Positions 5,541 through 12,821 of a stretch of 13,764 nt of DNA are shown here, one piece after another. The DNA lies in the NCBI GenBank assembly GCA_041744375.1, contig JBGTLA010000124.1, forward strand, positions 1 to 13,764. The letters run 5' to 3'. Both the position numbers and the translations under genes were made by a program. The stretch is from JBGTLA01 sp041744375 (lineage in GTDB: Bacteria > Actinomycetota > Acidimicrobiia > Spongiisociales > ZC4RG35). Each line of letters starts with the position of its first letter. Within the stretch, counting starts at the first letter, position 1. The notes under the pieces were generated by a model. It had not been told where the DNA came from. It ran no database searches and saw only the letters and a list, made by a program, of their open reading frames with translations.

Positions 5541-6443
5541 TCAGAGACGGACGAATACGTCGACGACCACAGAAGCAAAGAGGAGCGAAAGGTACACGGT
5601 CGAGGTCGTGAAGAGCTTCATCGCCCGGGAGGGATCCAGGCGCACTCGGAGTGTCTCCCCCATGAACCACCCGCCGAGCACCACCGCCGAGAGGAGGTAG
5701 ACCCAACCCATGGAAGCAACGGGCACCAGCATGAGCGAGATGATCGTCATGGTGCCCGAGTACACGAGCATGGACCGGGTGGTTGCCTCGACACCCTTGA
5801 TGACCGGGAGCATGGGAACACCGGCCATGGCGTAGTCGTCCTCGTAGCGCAGGGCCAGGGCCCAGAAATGGGGAGGTGTCCAGTAGAACACGACGGCAAA
5901 CAGGAGCCACGCCGCCAATCCCAGCTCTCCCGCGACCGCGGCCCACCCGACCAGGGTCGGGGCCGCGCCGGCCGCTCCGCCTATCACGATGTTGTGCACA
6001 GTGCGTCGTTTGAGCCCGGCGGTGTACACGAAGACGTAGAACAAGAGGGCGGCGGTCGAAAGCGACGCCGCCAACAAATTGGTCGTCGCCCACAACCATA
6101 CGAAACCTCCTACTCCCAGGGCTGAGCCGAACCGGAGAGCGTGGCCAGGCTCGACCCGACGCCGGGGAAGTGGCCGCCGGCGGGTACGCCGCATCAACCC
6201 GTCGATGTCACGGTCGAACCAGTTGTTTATGGCGTTGGCGCCACCAGCCGACAGCGAACCTCCTACGAGTGTGTTTGCCACCAGGGCCCATCCGGGCCAG
6301 CCACCGGCGGCGAGCACCATCGCCGGGACGGTCGTGATGAGCAGCAGCTCGATGATCCGAGGTTTGGTCAGAGCGATGTAGGCGGCCAGCCTGCCACCCG
6401 TTCGGGCGAGGGGATCGGCGACGACGACGGCTGGCGCTTCCAC
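5541..6443 (-). CDS. ctaB: Heme o synthase (protoheme IX farnesyltransferase)
   Basis: The 300-residue integral membrane prenyltransferase adds a farnesyl group to heme b to make heme o, the precursor of heme a for the oxidase encoded to the right. Sequence support includes YIALTKPRIIELLL near the N-terminus, the prenyl-diphosphate/Mg motif NNWFDRDID at 73-81 followed by MRRTRRRPLP, a second conserved loop LKRRTVHNIVIGGAAGAAPTL, the WTPPHFWALAL segment, and about eight or nine hydrophobic helices. I chose the GTG at 6443: it begins about 20 residues before the conserved TKPR block and has a TACGCT box 9 nt upstream. A frame open to 6545 would overlap the divergent lipoprotein gene. It is divergent from that lipoprotein gene across a 61-nt spacer. 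Confidence 0.93.
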   Translation of the reverse strand: MEAPAVVVADPLARTGGRLAAYIALTKPRIIELLLITTVPAMVLAAGGWPGWALVANTLVGGSLSAGGANAINNWFDRDIDGLMRRTRRRPLPRRRVEPGHALRFGSALGVGGFVWLWATTNLLAASLSTAALLFYVFVYTAGLKRRTVHNIVIGGAAGAAPTLVGWAAVAGELGLAAWLLFAVVFYWTPPHFWALALRYEDDYAMAGVPMLPVIKGVEATTRSMLVYSGTMTIISLMLVPVASMGWVYLLSAVVLGGWFMGETLRVRLDPSRAMKLFTTSTVYLSLLFASVVVDVFVRL

Positions 6444-6452
6444 GATGCCTCT

Positions 6453-6458
6453 AGCGTA
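6453..6458 (-). promoter_or_regulatory. Candidate -10 box of ctaB (TACGCT), leaderless
   Basis: TACGCT on the minus strand fits TAnnnT and ends 9 nt before the GTG at 6443. The AGAGG between them could alternatively act as a weak Shine-Dalgarno sequence. No good -35 at standard spacing is seen. Confidence 0.35.
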
Positions 6459-6504
6459 CCGGCCGTCGAGTTGCACCAATCCCGCAACCGACGACACTTG
6501 ACCG

Positions 6505-7344
6505 ATGCCGTCAGCAATGCGACTGGTGCTGGCTCTCGTCATCATCGTCTTCGCTACCGCCTCGTGCGGAGGCGAGGATCAGCCCCTGGCGCTCGTCGCT
6601 TCCAGCCCCGGATCGATAGGCGTCGGCGAGCAGCGGTTGCTCTTGGGCGTCGTCGACCCCGAAAGCCAGGCTTTCTTGGCCGCCCCCGACCGGAAGGCCA
6701 CCGCCTCGTTCACCGGCCCGAACGACGAGGTGTTGGCGGGCGTCCCTCTCGATTTCATCTGGGCACTGGAGGGTCGCCGTGGCCTCTATCGCGCCTTGGT
6801 CGACTTCCCCCAGCCGGGCGTCTGGACCGTCGAGATCTCCGCCTCCGGTCTGCCCACGTCGATGCCCGCCCAGATGTTCGTGGCCGAGGACGTCGCCATG
6901 CCGCAGGTGGGTGAGCCTGCTCCCCCCGTGGTGACACGCACATCCGCCGACCACGATCTCGTCGAGATCACGACCGACCCCGACCCCGACCCATCCTTTT
7001 ACCGGCTGTCCCTCGACGAGGCGCTCGGCGATGGACGACCAACCGTGATCGTCTTCGCAACGCCCGCTTTTTGCACGACCGAAACCTGTGGCCCCGTTCT
7101 CGACATGGTGAAGGAATTCGCCGTCGATCAGCGTGGCGCTGATTTCCTCCATGTCGAGGTGTACGAAAACCTCGACGCAGCCCGCTTCGAGGATCTCGTC
7201 ACGGTGGCTGCAGTGGACACGTGGGCGCTGCCGTCGGAGCCGTGGGTGTTCGTCACCGACTCCAACGGCATCATCATCGCCCGCTTCGAAGGGACCGTCG
7301 ACGTCAGCGAGCTGGGTGCCGCCTTGGCAACAGTCACCTCCTGA
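6505..7344 (+). CDS. Lipoprotein with N-terminal YtkA/CopC-like beta domain and C-terminal thioredoxin-like CX4C domain
   Basis: The 279-residue protein starts with a lipoprotein-type signal (hydrophobic 6-17, then FATASC with Cys21 as the lipidation site), so it should face outside the membrane. Residues about 28-127 look like a beta-sandwich of the YtkA/CopC kind, with LYRALVDFPQPGVWTVEI at 94-111. Residues about 136-277 look like a thioredoxin fold, with VGEPAPPV at 135-142, VIVFATPAFC at 181-190, Cys190 and Cys195 in CTTETCGP, and a cis-Pro-like SEPWVFVTDSNG at 244-255. The pair is CX4C, not CXXC or the SCO-type CX3C. It lies between ctaB and the oxidase operon, 68 nt before coxB, suggesting a copper-delivery or disulfide role in oxidase assembly, but this is inference. 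A second ATG four codons in is also possible. Confidence 0.75.
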   Translation: MPSAMRLVLALVIIVFATASCGGEDQPLALVASSPGSIGVGEQRLLLGVVDPESQAFLAAPDRKATASFTGPNDEVLAGVPLDFIWALEGRRGLYRALVDFPQPGVWTVEISASGLPTSMPAQMFVAEDVAMPQVGEPAPPVVTRTSADHDLVEITTDPDPDPSFYRLSLDEALGDGRPTVIVFATPAFCTTETCGPVLDMVKEFAVDQRGADFLHVEVYENLDAARFEDLVTVAAVDTWALPSEPWVFVTDSNGIIIARFEGTVDVSELGAALATVTS

Positions 7345-7374
7345 CCCCCCTGCCCACCGCCGGATGCGCATGGG

Positions 7375-7404
7375 TTGGTTCCCCATGAACGCCCAACGTA
7401 TGAT
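7375..7404 (+). promoter_or_regulatory. Candidate promoter of the oxidase operon (TTGGTT - 18 nt - TATGAT), leaderless
   Basis: TATGAT at 7399-7404 differs from TATAAT at one position and ends 8 nt before the coxB ATG at 7413, with TTGGTT at 7375-7380. The spacing predicts transcription starting at or near the start codon. This is the best -10 match in the window. Confidence 0.55.
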
Positions 7405-7412
7405 GCCGACCG

Positions 7413-8522
7413 ATGGGAGCTCGACCGCGCCTGACTCGCTGGCTACGCCTCACGGGCGTGACCGCCCTGGCCGTGGGTGTGTCGGCGTGCCAATTCATCG
7501 ATCCCAATGTCGAGAACGCTCCGCTCAACTCCCTCGATCCCCAGGGACCTTTCGCTCGCACCATCGACAACCTGTTCTGGCCGGTCTTTTGGATCGCGGT
7601 GGGGGTGTTCGTGGTGGTTCAGGGGGGGATCATCGCCGCCCTCGTCTTGTTCCGCGACCGCCCGGGCCGGAAGGAACCGAAGCAGATTCACGGCAACGCC
7701 AAGCTGGAGGTCCTCTGGACCGTGATCCCAGCGCTCATTCTCGCCGGGATAGCCGTACCCACCGTGCGGACGGTCTTCGAGCTGACCGACTGCGATCCGG
7801 GTGCCATGGAGATCGAAGTGATCGGTCACCAGTGGTGGTTCGAGTTCCGCTACTCGGGGATCGAAGGCATACCCGACGGCACGGTGATCGAGACGGCCAA
7901 CGTCATGGTGATACCGTCCGGCGAAGAAGTCTGTGCCGTCATGACCGCCGACGACGTGGTCCACAACTTCTGGGTCCCCAAGCTCAACGGAAAGCGGTAC
8001 CTCATTCCAGGCCAGGAAACATTGCTCCGTCTCCAGGCCGACGTCCCGGGGACCTATTACGCCCACTGCGCCGAGTTTTGCGGACTCTCCCACTCCCTCA
8101 TGCGCGCCCACGTCGAAGCCGTAGACCGCGCCGAGTTCGACGCCTGGGTCGCCGACCAACTCGAACCCGCAGCAGTCCCCGACGAGGGCACCCCCGAGTG
8201 GGAAGGCCTTGGGGTGTTCTTGGGGGCGGCAGGGTGTATCCAGTGCCACACCGTCGAGTTCGCGGACAACGACGCTGGCATCGCCTCCAACGTCTTGCCA
8301 CCCGAGGCCTTCAACGGGCCCAACTTGACCCACTTCGCCGACCAATACCGGACCGTGTTCGCCGGGGCGGTGCTCCCCGAGCAAGGGGAGGATTACGAGG
8401 CTGCTCTCAAGCGGTGGTTGGCCGACCCGCCGCAGATCAAGCCGGGGAGCTTCATGCCCGACCTCGGGCTCACCGAAGCCGAGATCGACGTCCTCATAGC
8501 CTGGCTCAGGAGCCTCGATTGA
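7413..8522 (+). CDS. ctaC: Cytochrome c oxidase subunit II with fused C-terminal cytochrome c (caa3 type)
   Basis: The 369-residue protein takes electrons from cytochrome c and passes them via the CuA centre to subunit I. It has a lipoprotein-like signal (VGVSAC, Cys26), two membrane helices at about 54-80 and 100-122, and an external cupredoxin domain with GHQWWFEFRY at 138-147. CuA ligands are His184 (VVHNFW), Cys219, Glu221, Cys223, His227 and Met230 (CAEFCGLSHSLM). After a linker the tail (about 258-369) is a cytochrome c domain with the heme site CIQCH (Cys275, Cys278, His279) and a likely axial Met348 in PGSFMPDLGL. Two extra cysteines, Cys127 and Cys174, lie in the external domain. It is the first gene of the oxidase operon, with a strong leaderless-type promoter. 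Confidence 0.96.
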   Translation: MGARPRLTRWLRLTGVTALAVGVSACQFIDPNVENAPLNSLDPQGPFARTIDNLFWPVFWIAVGVFVVVQGGIIAALVLFRDRPGRKEPKQIHGNAKLEVLWTVIPALILAGIAVPTVRTVFELTDCDPGAMEIEVIGHQWWFEFRYSGIEGIPDGTVIETANVMVIPSGEEVCAVMTADDVVHNFWVPKLNGKRYLIPGQETLLRLQADVPGTYYAHCAEFCGLSHSLMRAHVEAVDRAEFDAWVADQLEPAAVPDEGTPEWEGLGVFLGAAGCIQCHTVEFADNDAGIASNVLPPEAFNGPNLTHFADQYRTVFAGAVLPEQGEDYEAALKRWLADPPQIKPGSFMPDLGLTEAEIDVLIAWLRSLD

Positions 8523-8673
8523 ACTGCCCCATCGACCTCCTTCACGCCCCAGGGCTGTCGCCATACCCTCGCACCTACGTCAGGGCCGGCTTCGCTCCCC
8601 TGCCCGCGACCGAGGGTGAAAGGGAACCGGCGTTTCGGGAACAAGGCAGCCAGGCAGCGCGTGGGGGGGACTC

Positions 8674-10701
8674 GTGACAGACACGGTTCAACGACCGGCG
8701 AGCACCATCTTCCGAAAGCCGCGCAGCGAGTACGGGCTGTGGTCGTGGATCACGACGGTCGACCACAAGCGCATCGGCATCATGTACGGATATGCTGCCT
8801 TCTTCTTCTTCATCCTCGGCGGCCTCGAAGCACTGTTGCTTCGCATCCACTTGGCCCAGGCCAACTCTGAGTTCCTCACCGCCGGTGCCTACAACGCTCT
8901 CTTCACCATGCACGGCACCACGATGATCTTCCTTTTCGTGATGCCGGTGTCGGCGGCCTTCTTCAACTATCTGCTACCGCTCCAGTTGGGGGCGCGAGAT
9001 GTGGCGTTCCCGCGACTCAACGCCTTGTCGTGGTGGATCTTCTTCTTCGGCGGCATCTTCTTGTACAGCTCGTTCGTGTTCGGGACTACATTCGCTCCGG
9101 TCAACACGGCCGGGGTGGCGGGAAATCTGCCGGTCGGTGGAGGCCCGGGCGGCTTCGACTTCCTGGCCAATTCGGCCAACGGCGGCTGGTTCGGCTACCA
9201 GCCCAACGCGGGGCCGTTCTACTCCACGGGGACCGTCATGGACTACTGGGCACTCGGGCTTCAGATCCTGGGGCTGGCCTCGCTCATATCGTCGGTGAAC
9301 TTCCTGGTGACCGTGTTCAATATGCGTGCCCGCGGAATGCGCCTCCTGCGGATGCCGGTTTTCACGTGGATGACCACCGTGGTGGCCTTCCTCCTTCTCT
9401 TCTCTCTTCCGATCATCGCGGTGGCGCTGTTCATGGTGACCTTCGACCGCCAGTTCGGCACCTTGTTCTTCGAGGCCTCCCAGGGAGGCGACCCGGTCTT
9501 GTGGCAGCACCTCTTCTGGCTGTTCGGACATCCCGAGGTCTACATCCTCATCCTCCCCGCCATGGGAATCGTGTCCGAGGTGCTTCCGGTCTTCAGCCGC
9601 AAACCTCTCTTCGGGTACTCAGCCATCGTCTTCGCCGGTGCCGCCATCGGCTTTCTCGGCTTCGGCGTGTGGGCACACCACATGTTCTCCTCGGGTATCA
9701 CCCCCGTCGCCCAAGCCGCCTTCGGTCTGTCGACCATGACCATCGCCGTGCCGACCGGAATAAAGATCTTCAACTGGCTGGGCACCATGTGGCTCGGCAA
9801 ACTGCGCCTCAACACCCCCATGCTGTTCTCGATCGGCTTCGTGGCCATGTTCGTCATCGGGGGCCTCTCGGGGGTGACCCATGCCATCGTGCCCGCAGAC
9901 TGGCAACAGACCGACACCTATTACATCGTCGCCCACTTCCACTACGTGCTCTTCGGTGGGGCCATCTTCGGGATCTTCGCCGGCCTCTACTACTGGTTCC
10001 CCAAGATCACCGGGCGGTTGATGAACGACCGGCTCGGGAAGGTCCACTTCTGGCTGATGCTCATCGGCTTCAATCTCACGTTTGGCCCGATGCATTGGCT
10101 CGGCCTGCAGGGGATGGTTCGCCGCACCTGGAAGTACGCCCCCGAGATGGGGTTGGAGCCCTGGAACATGGCCGCCACGGTGGGAGCGTTCGTCATTGCC
10201 GTCTCGATCCTCGTCTTCATGTTCAACTGGTGGCAATCGCGTCGTCGCGGGGAGGCGTCAGGCCTCGACCCGTGGGACGCTCGAACCGTGGAGTGGACCA
10301 TCCCCAACCCCACGCCCGAGTACAATTTCGCCGTCTCGCCCGTCATCGAGTCTCTCGACGACTTCTGGCGTCAGAAGTACGACGAGGACGCCGAAGGCCG
10401 CCCGGTTCGGCGCCCGGAGGCCGACAAATTGATCGCCGATCTCGAACACGTCGGTAACAACCCGCCAGAGGCTATCCACCTGCCCAACCCCTCATATTTC
10501 CCGGCCCTGATGGCCTGCGGAATCCCCCTCATCGCCTGGGGCATCATCTACCACGAGGCCATGTGGGGGCTGGCGCTGATGGTGGTGGGTGCGCTGACGA
10601 CGATCTCGGCGCTCATCGGGTGGGCGATCGAACCTCTCGAGGACGAGCACCCCGCGCCCGACCAGGATGAAGAGACCTCAGCCACCGCCGAGGTGCAGTG
10701 A
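8674..10701 (+). CDS. ctaD: Cytochrome c oxidase subunit I with C-terminal extension
   Basis: The 675-residue catalytic subunit reduces O2 at the heme a3/CuB site and pumps protons. Ligands seen are His80 (TMHGTTM) and His423 for heme a, His421 for heme a3, and His286, His335 and His336 for CuB (GHPEVY with Tyr290 for the His-Tyr crosslink; WAHHMF). The D-channel residues Asp109, Asn98 and Asn116, Glu288 and K-channel Lys364 (PTGIKIF) are present, which fits an A-type heme-copper oxidase. The Mg-site His of the HDTYxVVAHFHYV block is Thr413 (QTDTYYIVAHFHYV). A tail of about 115 residues after residue 560 adds a soluble stretch and two more membrane helices (PSYFPALMACGIPLIAWGII and the following segment). 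The start is GTG at 8674, preceded by a G-rich GGGGGGGA at 8663-8670. It is separated from ctaC by 151 nt in which I see no gene or clear hairpin. Confidence 0.96.
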   Translation: MTDTVQRPASTIFRKPRSEYGLWSWITTVDHKRIGIMYGYAAFFFFILGGLEALLLRIHLAQANSEFLTAGAYNALFTMHGTTMIFLFVMPVSAAFFNYLLPLQLGARDVAFPRLNALSWWIFFFGGIFLYSSFVFGTTFAPVNTAGVAGNLPVGGGPGGFDFLANSANGGWFGYQPNAGPFYSTGTVMDYWALGLQILGLASLISSVNFLVTVFNMRARGMRLLRMPVFTWMTTVVAFLLLFSLPIIAVALFMVTFDRQFGTLFFEASQGGDPVLWQHLFWLFGHPEVYILILPAMGIVSEVLPVFSRKPLFGYSAIVFAGAAIGFLGFGVWAHHMFSSGITPVAQAAFGLSTMTIAVPTGIKIFNWLGTMWLGKLRLNTPMLFSIGFVAMFVIGGLSGVTHAIVPADWQQTDTYYIVAHFHYVLFGGAIFGIFAGLYYWFPKITGRLMNDRLGKVHFWLMLIGFNLTFGPMHWLGLQGMVRRTWKYAPEMGLEPWNMAATVGAFVIAVSILVFMFNWWQSRRRGEASGLDPWDARTVEWTIPNPTPEYNFAVSPVIESLDDFWRQKYDEDAEGRPVRRPEADKLIADLEHVGNNPPEAIHLPNPSYFPALMACGIPLIAWGIIYHEAMWGLALMVVGALTTISALIGWAIEPLEDEHPAPDQDEETSATAEVQ

Positions 10702-11339
10702 TGGCTGACGTTTTGCACGAGGCGACGGCCACCTCGGGGGGCCACGGAGGCCACGACGAGCACGAGTCGACCGGAGTCGACAACCGCAAGCTCGGGATGT
10801 GGCTGTTCCTCAGTTCGGAGTTCCTCTTCTTTGGGGCGCTCATCACGAACTATCTCCTGTACTCCAACCGGCCGGGTTTCGGCATCTACCCGGCCGAGAT
10901 CTACGACATTCCCTTCACCTCGGTCAGTTCGTTCGTGCTGCTCATGAGCTCTCTGACGATGGTGCTGGCTCACAATGCCCTCTCCCAAGGAGACCAGGCC
11001 CAGACCCGTACCTGGCTGTTTGCCACCGCCGCCCTGGGATCGGTCTTTCTGGCCGGCCAGGTGTTCGAGTTCACAGAGTTCGTCGTCCACTACGACATGA
11101 GGCTGACCACCAACCCGGCCACATCGGCCTTCTACTTCCTCACGGGATTCCACGGCCTCCATGTCGCCATCGGCATCATCATGCTGTTGTCGCTGTGGGG
11201 TATCTCCCGGCGAAAAGGTGCGCTCTCGGAGTCCAGCGGCCTCAACGTCGAGCTGGTCGGACTGTACTGGCACTTCGTGGACATCATCTGGATCGTGATC
11301 TTCACCGTCGTCTACCTGATCGACGCCTCTCAAATCTGA
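10701..11339 (+). CDS. ctaE: Cytochrome c oxidase subunit III
   Basis: The 212-residue membrane protein stabilises the oxidase core. It has a His-rich soluble N-terminus (GGHGGHDEHE), then about five helices. The conserved subunit III signatures are WLFLSSEFLFFGALITNYLL near the start, SAFYFLTGFHGLHVAIG, and the C-terminal LYWHFVDIIWIVIFTVVYL. Lacking the first two helices of the 7-helix mitochondrial form is normal for actinobacterial members. The ATG at 10701 overlaps the subunit I stop in TGATG, indicating translational coupling. A GTG one codon earlier is possible but less likely. Confidence 0.93.
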   Translation: MADVLHEATATSGGHGGHDEHESTGVDNRKLGMWLFLSSEFLFFGALITNYLLYSNRPGFGIYPAEIYDIPFTSVSSFVLLMSSLTMVLAHNALSQGDQAQTRTWLFATAALGSVFLAGQVFEFTEFVVHYDMRLTTNPATSAFYFLTGFHGLHVAIGIIMLLSLWGISRRKGALSESSGLNVELVGLYWHFVDIIWIVIFTVVYLIDASQI

Positions 11340-11344
11340 CCGCC

Positions 11345-11662
11345 ATGACCGACCACACCGACCATCCGCCCCACCCCAGCATCGCCCAGTACTGGAAGAT
11401 CGCCGCTCTCCTGGCTGTGCTCACAGCCATCGAGGTGGCTCTGTTCTACATCGACGAGGCCTACGAACTGGGTGCCTTCAACGTGACGCTCTTGTTGATC
11501 CTCGCCCTCTTGAAGTTCGTGATCGTGGTGGGCTGGTTCATGCACCTTCGCTTCGAGAAGCCTCTTCTCAACCGTTTCTTCACGGGTGGTTTCACCCTGG
11601 CGATGATCTTGTACGCGGTCGTGCTCATAGCTCTCGGGATCTTGTCCTACGGTGGCGGTTGA
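11345..11662 (+). CDS. ctaF: Cytochrome c oxidase subunit IV (prokaryotic caa3/CyoD-like)
   Basis: The 105-residue protein has a short polar N-terminus (TDHTDHPPHPS), then three membrane helices at about 16-36, 44-66 and 78-101. The second ends with FVIVVGWFMHLRFE, the usual signature of the small prokaryotic oxidase subunit IV in caa3 and bo3 enzymes. It begins 5 nt after the subunit III stop without an obvious Shine-Dalgarno sequence, so translation probably depends on the upstream gene. The family match is confident; the letter of the gene symbol varies between organisms. Confidence 0.88.
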   Translation: MTDHTDHPPHPSIAQYWKIAALLAVLTAIEVALFYIDEAYELGAFNVTLLLILALLKFVIVVGWFMHLRFEKPLLNRFFTGGFTLAMILYAVVLIALGILSYGGG

Positions 11663-11663
11663 C

Positions 11664-12494
11664 ATGCCCTCCTCGTTGCCCTGGCCTGAAGCCCATCTCC
11701 ACCTCGATGTCCTGGCCATCGTGTTCGTCCTGGCAGTGGCGTACGCCTACGCAGAGAGGCGCCTGCGCAAGGTCGTTGCCCCCGGTGCAGCTCCCGCCAG
11801 CCGTGGCCAATGGATCAAGTGGTACACAGGACTCGCCTTCATGTTCGCCGTCTCCACTTGGCCCGTCCACGACATCGGCGAGACGGCGCTCTTTTGGGTG
11901 CACATGGTCGAGCACATGGTGATCGTCTTCGTGACGGCGCCATTGCTCCTGTTGGGGACGCCGCGCTGGATGGCAGATATCACGATCGGCCGTCCGTCCG
12001 TTGCTCGTGTCCTGCGCCGGGTGGTACACCCGGTGCCGGCATTCACGATACTCACCATCGTCCTCATCGGCATCCACTGGCCGCTGGTGGTCGAGTTGAT
12101 GCTCGTCTCCAGCCTCGCCCACTTCGCCATACACGCCGTCCTGTTCGCGGCCGCCCTCGTCGCCTGGATGCCGGTCCGGTCTCCCACGCCGGCCCTGCCC
12201 CGTCTGCGGCCGCCTCTGGCGATGTTCTACCTCTTCCTCCATTCTCTACTACCCACGATCCCGGCGTCGTTCCTGACCTTCTCTTCGGTGCCCATCTATC
12301 CCGTTTACGGTGACGCCGCCCTGGCCTGGGGTCTCACCCCGGTGGTGGATCAGACGATGGCCGGCCTCATCATGAAGATCGGCGGTGGATTGCTCATCTG
12401 GGGGGCGATCGCCGTGATCTGGTTCCGGTGGGTTGCGAGCGAGCGGGAGTGGGACCGCATCGAAGCCGACTTGCGCACTCCGACCTCGGTGTGA
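11664..12494 (+). CDS. ctaG: Cytochrome c oxidase assembly factor CtaG (caa3_CtaG family)
   Basis: The 276-residue protein has about seven membrane helices and the His-rich signatures of the Bacillus/actinobacterial caa3 assembly factor CtaG, which is unrelated to the Cox11-type CtaG of proteobacteria. Visible are WYTGLAFMFAVSTWPVHDIGE (His69), FWVHMVEHMVIVFVTAPLLLLG (His80, His84), IHWPLVVE, and the conserved pair of histidines in SLAHFAIHAVLF. Bacillus CtaG is required for active caa3 oxidase and is thought to serve the CuB site. The ATG at 11664 follows the subunit IV stop (TGACATG). A GTG at 11652, overlapping subunit IV by 11 nt, is an alternative. The stop overlaps the next gene's GTG. 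Confidence 0.92.
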   Translation: MPSSLPWPEAHLHLDVLAIVFVLAVAYAYAERRLRKVVAPGAAPASRGQWIKWYTGLAFMFAVSTWPVHDIGETALFWVHMVEHMVIVFVTAPLLLLGTPRWMADITIGRPSVARVLRRVVHPVPAFTILTIVLIGIHWPLVVELMLVSSLAHFAIHAVLFAAALVAWMPVRSPTPALPRLRPPLAMFYLFLHSLLPTIPASFLTFSSVPIYPVYGDAALAWGLTPVVDQTMAGLIMKIGGGLLIWGAIAVIWFRWVASEREWDRIEADLRTPTSV

Positions 12495-12784
12495 GGAGGG
12501 GGCTCACCGGAATTCTCCTCCTCTTTGCCGTTGCCGGGTGCGGGCTGCCGACCTCGGGGACGATGAAGGGGATCGTGGTCGACGTCACCGGCGATCTGAC
12601 GACGGTAGAAGAGTTCACACTCCTCGTCGAGGGCGACCGTGTCCGCTTCGTCCCCTCGCCCGGGGGCGAATTTGCCTTTCCTCTCCCCCATCTGCGGGAC
12701 CACCTCCGCTCGGGTGACCCGGTGCTCGTTGGGTGGGAGTTGGTCGACGGTATACGCGTCGCCACTTTCTTGGACGACGCTTGA
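12491..12784 (+). CDS. Small lipoprotein of unknown function, last gene of the oxidase operon
   Basis: The 97-residue protein starts at a GTG whose GTGA overlaps the ctaG stop, so the two are translationally coupled. A signal peptide (basic VRRG, then hydrophobic LTGILLLF) ends in a good lipobox VAGC, with the mature lipoprotein starting at Cys18. The remaining 80 residues are short beta strands (GIVVDVTGD, FTLLVEGDRVRFVP, DPVLVGWELVDGIRVATFLDD) with a PHLRDHL motif, compatible with a small OB-like or other beta-barrel fold. I do not recognise the family with certainty. It has no cysteine besides the lipidated one and Cys-free copper ligands are not obvious. Its position argues for a role at the outer face during oxidase assembly or stability. 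Confidence 0.7.
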   Translation: MRRGLTGILLLFAVAGCGLPTSGTMKGIVVDVTGDLTTVEEFTLLVEGDRVRFVPSPGGEFAFPLPHLRDHLRSGDPVLVGWELVDGIRVATFLDDA

Positions 12785-12821
12785 CGTGGTCAGCGGGCGT
12801 CGGCCTCTCGGCCCGGAACGA

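Noticed and set aside
8523..8673. 151-nt gap between oxidase subunits II and I
   Set aside because: I looked for a small gene, promoter or hairpin and found only a G-rich run before the GTG start. Nothing is strong enough to annotate.
7133..8677. Plus-strand open frame of 514 codons overlapping subunit II
   Set aside because: It is very Arg/Pro-rich and out of frame with the well-supported lipoprotein and subunit II genes.
9030..10457. Plus-strand open frame of 475 codons inside subunit I
   Set aside because: It is a shadow of ctaD in another frame, Arg/His/Leu-rich, with no independent start signal.
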